From Penicillium oxalicum (taxonomy: Eukaryota > Ascomycota > Eurotiomycetes > Eurotiales > Aspergillaceae), in NCBI RefSeq assembly GCF_001723175.1, contig NC_064654.1, positions 3,348,001 to 3,412,000 on the forward strand: DNA of 64,000 nucleotides. Direction: 5' to 3'. Below are positions 33,541 to 46,622 of the stretch, one piece after another; the first letter of the stretch is position 1; the number at the start of each line of letters is the position of its first letter. A program made the translations under genes and the position numbers. The notes beneath the pieces are model-generated. The model ran no database searches, was not told where the DNA came from, and was given only the letters and a program-made list of their open reading frames with translations.

Positions 33541-34612
33541 ATGGCAGGCACCGTTGTCATCACAGGAGCAAATGGCTCCCTCGCCCTGGGGCTCATCGAT
33601 GCTCTCCTGGCGCGATACCCTCAACACACAATCATCGCAGCTCTCAGGAATCCATCGCCAGACAAAGATGCCAACACCGCAAAGCTCGTCCAGATCATTT
33701 CCAAATACCAAGGTGGCAAGGTGATTCTCGAGCCCCTCGATCTGGGTCAACTGAGTACGGTCCGTACCTTTGCACGGAAACTAGCGAGTCAGGTCAGATC
33801 GCAGGAAATCCCTCGTATCTCATCCGTGATCTGCAACGCGGCAACTTGGTCGTTGGAGGCTGGTCAAAAGTTCACCGCCGATGGCTTCGAAGCTACTTTT
33901 CAAGTGTCTCATTTGGCGCATTTTTTGCTCGTCAATCTACTTCTGGATAGTATGGATCTCGATCATGGACGGGTCGTGATGCTGGGTTCGATTACACATT
34001 ATCCGGAAAAGCCTAATCCGATCTCGTCGCTGAAAGCTGGGTTTCCAAAGAATTTCGAAGAGCTGGTCAAGCCAGAACTGGATCCGGTATCACTTATCCA
34101 TGATCGGGGATTCCAACGGTATGCAACTGCCAAATTAGCAAATGTGACGTTTGCAATGCATATGAATGAAGTGTTGGGGAAAGTAAGTTGAATGCCATGT
34201 CTGTCAGCAGTGTACCAAGCGGTAATGAATGCTGATCCGGATTGTCCAGCATTTAAAGTACTCCAATATCACCGTGACGGCCATGGACCCGGGTGGTCTC
34301 CCTGCTTCAAGAGCCCAGAATGAGCAGAAAAGGTCAATGAAGCGTATCATGAATGTGTTCAACGCTCTCATGCCCATGCTCAAGTTCTTCACCACGACAT
34401 TTCGAACCACAGAAGATGCCGGGAGAGATCTGGCAATCGTGAGTGTGGATCCGGACTTTCATGGAAAAAGAGGATACTTTGTCGGTCTCAGAGAGAGCCC
34501 GCCTGCGGCTGTCGCTCATGACGTTGAAACTCAGCAACGGCTTTGGAGAGCTTGTTGGAACTGGTCTGGAATGGGCGAACAGGACACTTGCCTGAATGAG
34601 TTTATTTTCTGA
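33541..34612 (+). CDS. Short-chain dehydrogenase/reductase (SDR)
   Basis: There are two exons (33541-34182 and 34250-34612) giving 334 residues, with a GTAAGT...CAG intron. The Rossmann start MAGTVVITGANGSLALGL is the NAD(P)-binding TGxxGxxxG loop in a slightly altered form. EPLDLGQLSTV follows, then CNAATW (in place of NNAG), the catalytic Ser strand VVMLGSITHYPE, and the active-site pair Tyr/Lys in RYATAKLANVT. A PGG segment (MDPGGLPASRA) follows. The length and the C-terminal helices resemble fungal retinol-dehydrogenase-like or WW-oxidoreductase-like SDRs, often found in secondary metabolism. The substrate cannot be told. There is no oxygenase, synthase or transporter nearby, so a biosynthetic cluster is not supported. 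Confidence 0.9.
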
Positions 34613-35231
34613 TCAATTAGATGGATTCGTTTTCGATATTGAATCATAGTCACCACTGATTGAACGATCAAAGTATTCGATGTAGAGCATCGGCAGTCAC
34701 TTGTCTCGGCAGGTATGCCGCCGGCCGAATCGCAATAATGAATAATCCAGGCCATGCATACAAACCGAGGTACGACGAGGCCGTTCGCAGTAACAGTGAA
34801 GCATTGCAATCAACTACTGCTTGGTCTACGATAAGAGGGCATGTGCATTATTCTCCTTTGAGAGAGGACGACGATGATTACAGACACGTACGTGGTTGTC
34901 GCTATCAACCTTGGCAGTCAAGTACTGTGTTAGGACACGAGGGGGGAAGCGCGGGACGCTAGTCCCAAAGAGGCAATATTGGCCGCAAAGAGCAATTTTG
35001 ACGCGCGCATCGATGATGGCATCATCATTTGCAACCGAAGCAAATCGAACAATTCGAATAATTCAGCAAGCAGATATATCCAGAGTCTATACTCAGCAGG
35101 TAGAGAAATGTGCAAAGTCCCTGTCTCAAAACGCCAATGGGTATCATAAGAAGGCATCACAAAGGTAGACTGCGCGCGCAGCCTTCGCAGCAAAAGGGTG
35201 TTGGTCCCTGAGGTCGCTCCATGGTACTTGA
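34613..35231. other. Convergent intergenic region
   Basis: This 619 bp spacer lies between the SDR and SAP30-like stop codons. No coding or structural feature was seen. Confidence 0.55.
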
Positions 35232-35971
35232 TCATGGCTGGAACCGCAGTCGAAATTGACGACCTCGTCGTTCCTCACGCACAGTGTATAGGAATCGTGC
35301 AATGGTCTCTTGCTCGCTGAGACCAGCGCTGTTGAAATGTTTTCGGACCACCGTCGCAAATTGATCTTTGCTCACGCGATCCTGGCCGACCAATTGGTGC
35401 AGCGGAGACGCGGACGAGGAGTCTGCGTCCTGCGCCGAGACATTGTTACGCTCACGACCAGAGGCACGATTTGACTGGGCTCGACGAGCGGCGAGGGCGG
35501 TTGGCGAACGAAGCCCAACGCCTTGAGAGAGTATGAGACGGGAATAGTCGGTGGAGAATGCAGAGGGTGTAGGGAGTTTGTGGACATGGCGGTAGGCGTG
35601 AAGAATCTCGAGGGACAGATCGGACCAAGGGACCTATCGAAGGCGCAAAGAGAGCCGGGCATTAGCAGTGGATTTCTTTCTTTCTTCGTAAATGACAGTG
35701 GCTGCCAACGCTTGCCAGGCGTGTCGTCTATGACGAGAGGGCAGTCTCTTCACTTTGCTAGGATTCCTTTGGGCACTGGACGTACCCGAGGTTGCTCTTG
35801 GGCGGCTTTCTCCGCAGTACTCGGTACACTCGTCACGGAGGCCTTTTCTTTGGCTGCGGCACCCGTCTTTCGACTCTTGGGGGCACTGGTCTTGAATTCT
35901 CGCGTGCCGCTTGAGGCTTCGGACCTCGAGTCATCCACGATGGCGGCGGTGCGCTGGCGCGGCGGAGCCAT
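35232..35971 (-). CDS. SAP30-like Sin3-binding subunit of histone deacetylase complex
   Basis: There are two exons (35971-35786 and 35633-35232) giving 195 residues. The intron is GTACGT...TAG, 152 nt. Exon 1 is a Lys/Ala/Ser-rich basic leader (MAPPRQRTAAIVDD...). Exon 2 opens VPWSDLSLEILHAYRHVHKL, followed by PTPSAFSTDYSRLILSQG, GLRSPTALAARRAQ, and a C-terminal DRVSKDQFATVVRKHFNSAG ending in FRLRFQP. This is the Sin3-binding helical region of fungal SAP30-type proteins, which tether Sin3 and the Rpd3 deacetylase to chromatin. The family is nuclear and acts in transcriptional repression. The frame of exon 2 is easily missed because another frame is open across the same stretch. Its start region faces the 20 kb non-coding block. 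Confidence 0.83.
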
Positions 35972-37204
35972 GGTGCAGGGGGGCTCACAAAAACTGGTCA
36001 AATGAGCCCTGAGTGCAGCAATGGGGATTTGCAATAGACGGCAGAGGTGCAATATGACGCTTGATGGTGAGACACTGCTCAGCAGCTAGTCGCGAGTCGC
36101 TTCACCTGAGCAGATTCTCCGCTTTTTGGGGGCGGAGGCGTGCAGCAGAACGATGTGTCCGCTTTTGGTGCGGCCGGACATTGCCCCGAGGTGATGATAA
36201 CATCGATAAGATAAGGATAAGGCGGGATGCGGTGATGGAAGATCGGTGTCCAGACTCTTCAATTTCTCACGCAGTTGTAACAAGGTGAGCATGCCGCCAA
36301 TGTGTTGGTCGTGTTTACCGGGCAGCATATGTGACTTTGGCTCAACTGCCGGTAGTTGGCTTTACGATAGTCCATGATTGTGGGAAGAAGCAAGGAGCTC
36401 TCATTGTAGAGTTCAAAATGCTTATCTCACTATTGATTACGGTCCACCTTTAAAGATCTATACTCAGGGACGCGACGAGACGACAATGACCAACCCATCT
36501 CGGACCGCCGAATATTGCTTCCTCCAAATTCTCCTCTGAAAATTGAACATGCATCCGACAAGCAATTGCGCACGCGGTCGACGATCTGACGCTAATTTGA
36601 CGGATGACCTTGCGAAATTCTTCTCGTGGGCAGAGAGCTTTGGGATGTGTGCCAAAGTCAACTCCAACCCCCCCCCCAAAGGAATAGGATGAGATAAGTA
36701 GCAGGAGATGGCCAACAGGATTGAAAATTTTCAAATTTCCACGCGCGCTGAATGATTTTCATGCGGGGAAAACCACACAGTCACGTTTTTTCGGCGAGTC
36801 GCCTCCAGAACAAATCGAATCTTGCCTTCAGACCGCGTGCCAAATGATCTCTACCATGCAAAGATGCAAAGGGCCGAATTCAGGCACGAGACTGACCAAG
36901 TGGGGGAACTTCGGACCTGTGCGACTACTTCAAGGACCTCCATATCCGAGTGGGGGAGGCTGCACGGCAAAGATTGTGAAAACTTTTCCTCTGCGAAGGT
37001 GAGAATAAACAGAGGTCGGCATCTCGGCTCTGGCCTCTCAAGATCTTGTTTACCCCCCCCTCCGGCGTCCTCGGCCCTGAGAAGGGCCCATGACTCCAAT
37101 TATCTCCGTTCATGGCAGGTGAGGCGAGGTAGCGCTCGTCACACGGCCTGGGGATCCCCGGATACAGTAGATCTGTCGGCGTTTCTCAATTTCCGGTCAT
37201 GATA

Positions 37205-37225
37205 GGGGGGGGGGGGGGGGGGGGG
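37205..37225. repeat. G21 homopolymer
   Basis: This is an uninterrupted run of 21 G within the non-coding block. Confidence 0.95.
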
Positions 37226-40200
37226 CGATCGAATAATGGCCCCCATTTGTCCGTGGCCAACTCTGCCCACGTCCTCAGCCTTACCAGGGGCAAGTGTCCC
37301 AATTTGGTGCGGGTGGCCACCGAAGCAGTGCCAGTCACAGCGAGGGATGTGCCGAGCCGCGGGGGAAGTTCGGAAGTCCAGCCAGTCCATCTCCACTCGT
37401 TGAGAATAGGGAACAGAGGCCCGGGAAGGTGGCTGTTGGCGTCGGGGTTTCTCCTACGGGCTGGCCTGGCGCGGTACAGCCGGACGCTGTCAAGCTCACA
37501 ACGGGCCTGGCCAGTCACTTCTATGACAGGACTGACGAGAGGAATGACAGGCTCACAGCCCATCCCATCTGCATGGAACTGGTGGATGTGTATCCCATTC
37601 ACGCCACTGCTGGGACACCATTGGCACAAACACCCCCACTACGTATGAGATTTCCTGTAGACGATGATTCTCTCATTCGTCGAGACCGAAAGTGGAGACA
37701 CAAACGCGGGCCAAAAGGGCAAATCAACGAGGCCCGACCAGGACGGAGTTCAGGAGTGCGCCAACCCGATGGTCGGCATCTCAGTGCCGAGTTCAAGTGC
37801 CCCGAAGCCGAGGATTGACCGGCACCCCGGCTCGGACTACCTCCACGTCTGTCTTCCATCCCTCTCCATGCTTCTCCGTCTCCCCCTTCTGGTCGCCTCC
37901 CGGCCCCAGAAGTACAGTATAGAGGGGCGACCGAAGCGGGCTCGCTGTTCTGGCCGGGCACGAAGTGGAGGACATGTGCGGGCTAGATCAGAAGTCATTG
38001 GGCCCCTAGCATCGAGCAGGGGGGAAAATTTTTTCTTCTTCGTGCAGTTCTCGGAATCAAGTTCCAAGGAAGAAAGGTCAATTTTTTTTTCTCTCCCTCT
38101 CTCTGGTTTTCCCCTCTGAGGAAAGAGTCTGCGGGGACTACCGTAGTGCAGTAATAGTATGTAGCAGAATCTTCACCGGTCACCTTTTTGTTGATCCACC
38201 GCCGAGATCTTTTCTCCAAAATGACAGTACCCAATTCAGCCAGATGGGTAGACAGTTACTGTGGGATGGAACGATGCAGTAGATCAATGATCCTCAAGAC
38301 TTGATCGTCCCCTGGGCGCCTGCGACTTTGGCAAGTCACTCTTTACTCCAAGTGTTGATCGCATCGTGAAGGATCTGCACAACCCCAGAGATATGATCCA
38401 TGGATCGAGATGACCGTTCAGGTCATCAATGTTCCATTCTGGAAGGAGAGGGGGGGGGCAAAAACACACACTTCACCACCCTCCCCCCCCCCAAAAAAAA
38501 GAAAGCTGGTGGCACATTGATTATCCCCGTCCATCGAGTTCGGATGAACTCTTCATCATTCCCAATTTGGTGGTTGTTCCTCTTGAAAAAGTACTGACTC
38601 CTACTGACTCCAAGTGTGCATCCCTTTTAGGAAGCGCTGCCCACTGGTATGAAGGGACTGGGTACCGGCGGAAGCGTGGAGCAAGAACAGAAACAGCCCA
38701 CCCCCCCAGCCGCGCACAACCATGCCACACCAGTTGAAAAGGTTCTCTCTCGCTTCCGGTTTTCTCCGGGCATCCCCATGTGAGTCCCAAAGTGTGTCCG
38801 TCAATTGTTCTGATGATGGTTTCGTTCTCGCTCGTCGGAAAGCCAATCATTCAGCCCACATGGGGTCACATCCATGATCCCACCTCGTCATGGTGCTATT
38901 AATATGAATGGGACCAACATTTGTTCGCTGACGACGATACGATAGATGGTGTATGGGAATGGAGAGCCAGACTCACTTCTAAGCGAATCCCCTTCCCCCC
39001 CCTCCTTTCCCAGGCAGCCCCAGTCGAGGACTGTGAAAGGCCTTAGAACAACCAAGAGAGTCGGAGAGACTCACCTAGACCACCACACAATCCTTTCCCC
39101 TCGATGTACCTGCAGTAGTGACGGTTCGATGCGCCGGTCTGGAATGTGTTGGACGCGACGTGGCCTGAGCGATGTCGTCATACTGTCGTATCTTGTGTTG
39201 CTTGGTGTGTGGATGGGCGCACAAGGGGTCGATGGTAATTCTTAGTTCTTGACGACCAATTCACCCAAGTACCGATGAAAGACACGAAACTATAGTATCA
39301 GGGGAACCTAATGACTACCCATCTTTGGCATGTGGAATCATGTATCATTAGGTGAAGGATAGATGAATCCCGTCGAAGAGTCTACCAGCGGAAACCTCTA
39401 TTGAATTTTTTTTTACCATCTCCCGTGGGCTACTCGTCCCCACTGCCCGTCAGGGTGAAGAGACGGGGAACCCAGCCAGTGAAAAAGTCACTTTTTTTGT
39501 TTTTCGTCTGTGTTCGGTCCCAGTGTGCCACACTGCCACAATTGGCAAACAGAAGAAAGGGATGGTTACATCCAATTTCGACCACATCGAGTCGTGCTCT
39601 CGTCTCAATGCGGCATCTCTCCCGAACCTTTACCCGCAATCCTTTTCTCCCCCATCTTTCTTACCCCGGGGTGAAAAGCCTTCACAGATCATTACCAGCC
39701 CTCTCCCGACCGACCCAACTCGGGAATCAAGTTGAAAGTCTGGTTCACGAATCCTTCAAGAGCAACATATGACCCCATCATAGCATCATTGGGCGTGGAA
39801 AAACGGCCACAAAACTCAAGATAAGGGACTTCCTCCCCACCGTCCATGCCCACCAGCGACACCAGAGGCTCGATAGTCTCTCTGCACTGCAGATGCTGAA
39901 TGATTTCCTAAAGAGGCATACTGTAGAGCAGAGTACTGATTCTCTGGGAAGAGAGAACCGCGGTAAACACCTACACCTTTATGACTCCGCAGCCCCCCCA
40001 AGGAAGAACAGTTATCAAGCCACGTGCCGCAAATCTCGGAAAGTTTAAGAAGCCACTGATGACAGCAGCCAGCGATCGTGAACACATGTCAAAATTCATA
40101 ATGGTGAATTGAGAAACTCAATTCTAGATCGTGTTGGGGTGTATGCCGATGTGCACCGATTGTACCCATGAAGATGGGCCGTCAACAATGTATGAGATCG

Positions 40201-42196
40201 TGCAAGATAGGATCGCAATGCCTGTATCGTCCGGAACGAACACGCTTAGTGGGATGATTCTAGCTAGAGAGAGCGAGAGAGAGCACGAGATAGAAAAAGG
40301 CCTCTCCGCCCCCCCCGAACGATGGGGAACTACTGTATTGACATGTGAAAAGCCTCTTTTTCCCCCGTCCCCCTTGCCGATATGGAAGTGCCTCTGCTCG
40401 CCCGTGGGGAGCCTATCTGGGGGTGGGATTCGGCCCGCGCATCTCATTCGGTAAAAGAAGGGGGCCAAAACACCTCAATCAATTCCTCGTGCGACGCTCG
40501 TAGCGACTCTGTTCAGCTGTGGATCACTCACGATGGAACGGAGGAATCCCCTAAAAAGAAAAGAAAAGGGGACTATGAGATGTTATTGTCTCGAATTAAC
40601 AGCGGCGGGGGGTCGGAATGGTCCCTCGGCGCGGTTAATTCGCCATGTCGGTATACCTCTACGGCTGTGAATCAATTTGATGCTCGTGGGCTCTCCCCGG
40701 GTTCTTCGGGCCGTCTACTGTTACATAGATCAGAGTCGGACTGAGGTGATGCCTGTTTTTCTTTTCTTTCCCCTTTTTTTTTGGGTCGCATTTGAGCTGG
40801 GTTCATTGAATTTCCTCACGGCATGTGAAAACTTGGTCTAGTATCAAGGCACGTGTCAGTACTCAGTCCTGAGTAGTTGTGTATCTGCCACTCGCTCTCT
40901 GCAGAGTTTGATAGGACCTTCTTTGAATTTTTTTTTTCATTTTCATTTTCATTTATTTCCCACCCTCTTTTCCCTCTTTTTTCTGATCCAATCAAAACCG
41001 GGTCGCCATATCTCGAACACGGAGCTTGTGTGAGGGATGCTTCTTGCATTTCCTCCGGGAGCTACAGTACACTACTAGCTTATCAGCTTCTCCTCAAAAA
41101 TTTCACATTGGCGAGACCGATGGTGGCTCCTCTCTCCTCCCTCATGGCCCAGATCGTGGACGGTTATTGGAAGATAAGCAACAGGACAGGCCCATCGCCC
41201 GGATCGCACAGTGCATGGATTTTGGACGCACGATACACACACACATTATACACTTGTAGTTAGTCACTTGGTACTTGGTCACCCTGGCCCCGTCTTATCA
41301 GCACTCTCTGCGCAATTACCACCATGTTCTTGATGCTCCATCTCCATCTGCAGTCCGTGTCCGTGTCTGTTCGGTTCAGGAATCAAGCTCACGTTCGATT
41401 TCTGCAGCCCTTGGCACGCTTGCTACCCACAAGCTAGTGCGACTAGCTTGTTAGGGCCGAGATGTCCGAGAAGGGGGGCCCGGCGGCGGCCGCCATTATG
41501 CATGAGCACGACTGTAGTCCTTGCACTAGGCCACTAACTCCTAGCTAGCTAATTTTCGTTGTGTTTCTCCCCCCTCTCTCTCTCTTTTTTCTTAGCGTCT
41601 TAGCAACCGTCCGTCGATTGTGGAGAGCTCCCACCGTGTTCTTGTTCTTTATCCACGCCATCCTCGACTAGAACTCCGGGGGAAGGGAGGGGGGCTGTCA
41701 ATTTCTCCAGCAAGTATTCGCTGAAAGGAGAGGCCAAGACGGAGGCAGAAAGAGGGGAGCTCCAGACTCTCCGCGGGGAGGGGGGTCCTTTGGGAATAAG
41801 CAATCTCAACATTTCAAGCTACTGTAGGGTCCTCTGCGAGGTCGGCACTAGACAGGACAGGGTACGGACATTTAGGTATTGATTTTTGTTTCCATCATAA
41901 ACATCCACTTTATGGTCACGTAGTTCAGAGATTGGAGGTGGAGAAAAATCGTGTCAAGTACTCTCATGTCTCCTTTGGAAAAGACTTACGGCCGGCACAT
42001 AGTCCTGTCCAGGTCCAATTGCATGATTGTATGGTGCCATTCCCGGGCGATAATTGGCGGAAGCTCCAGCTTCTTCTTCTTCTTCCCCCCGGGGGGTTAG
42101 AACAGTCTGGACGTAACAGTCCATCGCACAGTCGTGATAACAGCTCCTCCTCATCCAGCCCCTTTGCCCATAGGGCCCACCATCGACCGCCGATCA

Positions 42197-42212
42197 CATG
42201 CATGCATGCATG
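42197..42212. repeat. (CATG)4 followed by poly-A
   Basis: These are four tandem CATG units, an alternating purine-pyrimidine palindrome, followed by an A run starting at about 42214. Confidence 0.95.
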
Positions 42213-42887
42213 CAAAAAAAAAAAACACCAAAGCAACTAGAGTACCAAGACTACCAGATCATCAACCCTTCCTATCTAGAGAGAGAGGGAGAGAGAGAGA
42301 GCTCCATCAGGAACAAGAGGGTCTGCCTCCGCGCAAAACAATTACCTCAAAGCGGGACACCAAGTGGAGTGAGTCGCGGGCAAACCCAGGGCGCGGACCT
42401 TGATGCAGTAGTCAGTAACTCCTAGTCACTGATCAGTAGTCTCTCCCGAATCAGGCGTAGTGGCTGTCCTCGGAGTCCCTCACCGGGGAATAGATTCGAT
42501 CATTTTATTTAAAATTTCCTTTTTTTTCCAAAAAGAAAAGTTGGCCGGAAAAGAAATCCCCCCCAAAGCGGGCCCTAACCCTCTCGTCGGAGGATCCGCT
42601 CCTCCGCGACGATGCCGGCATCCTACTATTTTTCTGCCTATGGTGTCAGGTTCCAACTCTTTCAACCTTTAGGTAAGCCCTAGACACCAACTTCACTCGT
42701 CCTGGGAAATGTTTTTGAGTATTTGTTTTCTCCCCCGCCCCTTTTATTCACTCACCACCAAAACAGTGTACAGTGTACATCATCTTTTCCAATGAAACAA
42801 TCTCCGCCAATTCGGCGCGCAAAAGCGCAAACGCAACCTATCTGATCTCGGACTCCGGCACGCCCCGCATCCTCATCCTGGGAGAGA

Positions 42888-42899
42888 GGGGGGGGGGGG
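42888..42899. repeat. G12 homopolymer
   Basis: This is a run of 12 G preceded by GAGAGA, inside the non-coding block. Confidence 0.9.
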
Positions 42900-45187
42900 A
42901 CCGAGACGGTGATATCAGCATGGGTCAAAGACCAGCCCTGTGATTGGATTGTCGTCAGAGTTTCCCTCCGGGCGCTCCTGTTCCAGAAGCTGTGGAGCGT
43001 GGATCAGTTCACCTTGGCGCTTGGCCGCACCGGGCACACCAGAGTGCGTGCAATTAGTGGTCGTCGGGGATGTGGCTAGAAGGAAACCTTCCCCGGTTGT
43101 GCCCTTAGTGTGAACTGCCGTGTTCTGTGGTTACTACTGTACCCGACTGCCCGCTATGGGTGCCTAGAGAAGACAGGTAGTAGGGTCGGATCGGCCTTAC
43201 TACTAGGGAGTCCCAGTCGTGTAGGTGGGTAGATGATGTATCCCTTGCATGAGAGATGTATTCCCCCGATTGGCGGTCTATCCAGAAGAACCCTTTCCCT
43301 GGAAATGCCACACACACACACTTACAATCGTAAACCTGGGAGCTTTCTGCCGTACCGCTGCATGATAACGTATCATGATATGTGAAAAATTTACAAAGAT
43401 TCAAGGCTCAAGACTGAGCACGTCGAGGACACGAAGAAGCACGCATGCCAGTTTACTGACACCCGCAAGAACTGCCCGGCGGTGACGTGGCACTAGCCTC
43501 CTGAGCTTCGTTGTGTGCGTCCACAACGTCTTTTTATAGTCATTCAACGCAATTTCTCATAATCGTGCCCTGGACTGGATCGGAAGGGAAAGAAGGATGA
43601 GAACGACGGTGCTCCTAAGAGGAAGGTAGGAGGATAACACGTCCCGATGGATTTAATATTGGAGACGCCGGGGCGGGAATGAATGGGGTGCATGTCACTC
43701 AAGGTGGTATATGATTTCCAAGATGAAAGCGGTCTTGGTAACACCTTGAATATTATAAACAGAGACGGTCTGCCTAACTTTTCTGGATCCTGAGAAGATT
43801 CATCAATGCCGAGACTGCGCATATACGCACTAGATACACCAGTCTTGGAAAATTGTCTATGGTTGAGCTAAAGTTGGTCAATTTGTTACATATCGGTGCT
43901 GCTTCTATGCCCGAATACTGACCCATCTTCCCGATGTTCACCTTGACAATTTATCGGTACTACTATACTACTACATATATGTATTCCCATCCTCGTCCGC
44001 CGCGAATCCCTGGTCTTTCCCCGGGATTTGGAGGCAAAATCAAAATTCCCCGGGGGATCGACTTCCGTCTTCCAATACCTAGTTAGGTGAAGGATCAAGG
44101 TAACTGACCTGATAAATTGAATGGAAGTGTTCAACCCCGCATTAGGTAAGTATCCTAGCCTACTACTGCAGGCTCCTACCTCCAGAGTCTCGGGCCGCAA
44201 CTAGCCCTGACCAATCCGTCACCATTCCTCTCGTCGTTTGATTGACCATCTGACATTTGAAGGAGCGGATGGTTTATCATTACGTACGCTGCTGCTGCGG
44301 ACTCAGGAGGACAGCATAGATGAGAAGATGGATGAAGAAAAAAAAAAGAAGAAACGCTGGAGGCTATACTTGTACTGTACCTCCTATCGTGGGCCATGTT
44401 TTATCCCGCTCTCGGTCTCTCGTCTCTCCTTTTTCTTTTTTCAAAATTGATCAAACGAGACGCTCTGAATTTTGTTCCTGTCTTGCGCCTCGCCCCCCGC
44501 GTCTCAGCAAGATAAGTGGAGAGAGTACAGTCAATCTTCCCCGTGCCCCCGGGCCGGTTAGATTTCAACCGGGGTGTTGGTCAAGCGTCGATCATTGGAG
44601 AAGAGTTTGTCATAGTCGCGCTCTACAGGTATGATGACGCTTGCATAACCTTTCCTTCTCTTCTTTCTTCTTTCTTTCTTTTTTCTGAGGGGAAGGCTTC
44701 GCAAAGGTAGGAGAGTGACCTAAAACACATTTCGGTGTTTCCCCGTGGACATACATAAGAAACTTTCGTCTCCGAATCTTGCCGCGTCAGTAGTGGTACA
44801 GCAACTGCTCGTCACTCTTGGCAAAAGACTGGGTTGAAGAAAAGAGAGAAAAAAAGATACAACAAGAAGAAATTCGCGTGACTTGTCGATCAGATGACGC
44901 GGGAATGTTATTTCTCCAGAGTTTCTCCCGTCTTATGATCATTGATATCGTTTCAAAGTCGCCATGATTTGCAAAGCCAGTCAGATAAACTGGGGCTAGG
45001 TAGAGTGAGTAGTGGTCTGTCCATGCAACCCCAATTCTACTCCCGACACGGGAGGGCTCGGCAAGTACTCTCTCTGTACGCAGTCCGACTCCCGGCAGTA
45101 AAGATGATCATCTGATCTGATGAGATTTGCAATGTTCAGACCGGTGTCATTCACCTATTAGTCACGGAAATGAGAATTTTAAATGGG

Positions 45188-45211
45188 TTTTTTTTTTTTT
45201 TTTTTTTTTTT
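45188..45211. repeat. T24 homopolymer
   Basis: This is an uninterrupted run of 24 T in the non-coding block. Confidence 0.95.
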
Positions 45212-46172
45212 CAAATGTCCACTTCATCAGCCTCCCCCCCAGATAAGGATTGAGTTGGCAGTCATGATCATAGATCATAGCAGGGGGCTCAAATCTGGAT
45301 CGGAAAGTCAAAATTTGGAGTATCATTCTCCTGTTTCCCCGCGATGGCGTCATACAGTCGGCTCTGATTTTTTGGGGGGGAGGGGGAAAGATTTTGCGGA
45401 GAAGATTGAGAGTATAGGATGGATAGACCAGCACTTTTATCTTTGATTGGTACCATACGAATAGGACAGCACTGCAATCCCATCTATCGACTGCCGTCCT
45501 ACGTAAGAGCATCACACTGGTCCAACACCTTGACGCTGCTGTCTCACAAAGACGTGGCCTCACGTCGATCATTTTGATTGTCCAAGACAACAGCGTCAAA
45601 CTCACTTAGGCGCCGGCCGGGGCCTCATGCTCTCATCACATCTTATGTAATACTCACTGGTACTGGAGGTATCTAGTACTCTTAGGTAACTGTCCACATT
45701 CTTTTGGAAAGTCCCCCCCCACCCATCTCACAGTGTGATCGCAGGATCACAGGTTTGGGCTGTTCTTCTCACACGGTGGCATGCCTGATGGTGTGCTGAC
45801 TCACGCTAAAGAAATAGGGTTATCCCTGCTCAAGCGGGATGATCAGAACCACCGCTGGCGTAAGACTTTGTCTTGGCCCGCGTCTCCCAGTCACTGTCCC
45901 CCGGGCAGGGGCTTCTCTGGTCAAAATCAGAATTTGGATACTTCCCCCCCCCCCCAATATCCCACACTCACTCGATTTTGCACATTCAGAACGTAAGCGT
46001 GACTGAACCACGAAGAAAGAAACAAAGGAAAGGCCCGAAGATGCCATGGTTCCTCTCCGTGGTATACGAAAACTTCACCACAATCCACAATCATGCGCTC
46101 GTATCCACTGATCTGACCTACAGGAGAAAAAGACCAGACCCGATCTCTCCTACATCTACTGTGGTAATTTAT

Positions 46173-46198
46173 CCCCCCCCCCCCCCCCCCCCCCCCCC
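46173..46198. repeat. C26 homopolymer
   Basis: This is the longest homopolymer in the window, with 26 consecutive C. C12 (45944-45955) and C8 (45713-45720) lie just upstream. Confidence 0.95.
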
Positions 46199-46600
46199 TT
46201 CTCTTCGAGTCCTCCCTGGCTTCATTTGAGTTCAATCACCCCAGTGGGGGAAAAAAAAGATACCTCCAAACTCCCACCGCCGAAACTCGGCCACAGTAGC
46301 AGTCACCTTCCGTCTGTGCATCCCTGGCTTCGATCAGTACTCTCTCCTCCAGCCAATGAACTCTCCTCACGGGGCCTACTGATCGCCAGGAAACATTTCC
46401 CCCCCCTTTTCCCGGATTTTGCAGGAATCCCCACACAACTCAAAAGAGGATCCTCCAGCCCTGTCTTTTGAGTCAACTTGATTTTTTTTGGAGGTTTCTT
46501 TTTCTTTTTCGGACTTTTGCCGCCCGAGTCGCATCGCCAGTTGACGCCCAGGCTTGCCCTTTCTCCTCTTGTTGGATCACTTGTGCTCACTGGCTTATAC

Positions 46601-46622
46601 CTCTCTCTCTCTCTCTCTCTCT
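46601..46622. repeat. (CT)11 microsatellite
   Basis: These are eleven CT units inside a larger pyrimidine-rich stretch of the non-coding block. Confidence 0.95.

Noticed and set aside
37294..37818. 174-codon plus-strand open frame in the desert
   Set aside because: There is no motif, and it overlaps similarly long frames on both strands beside a G21 tract. It is probably chance in GC-rich DNA.
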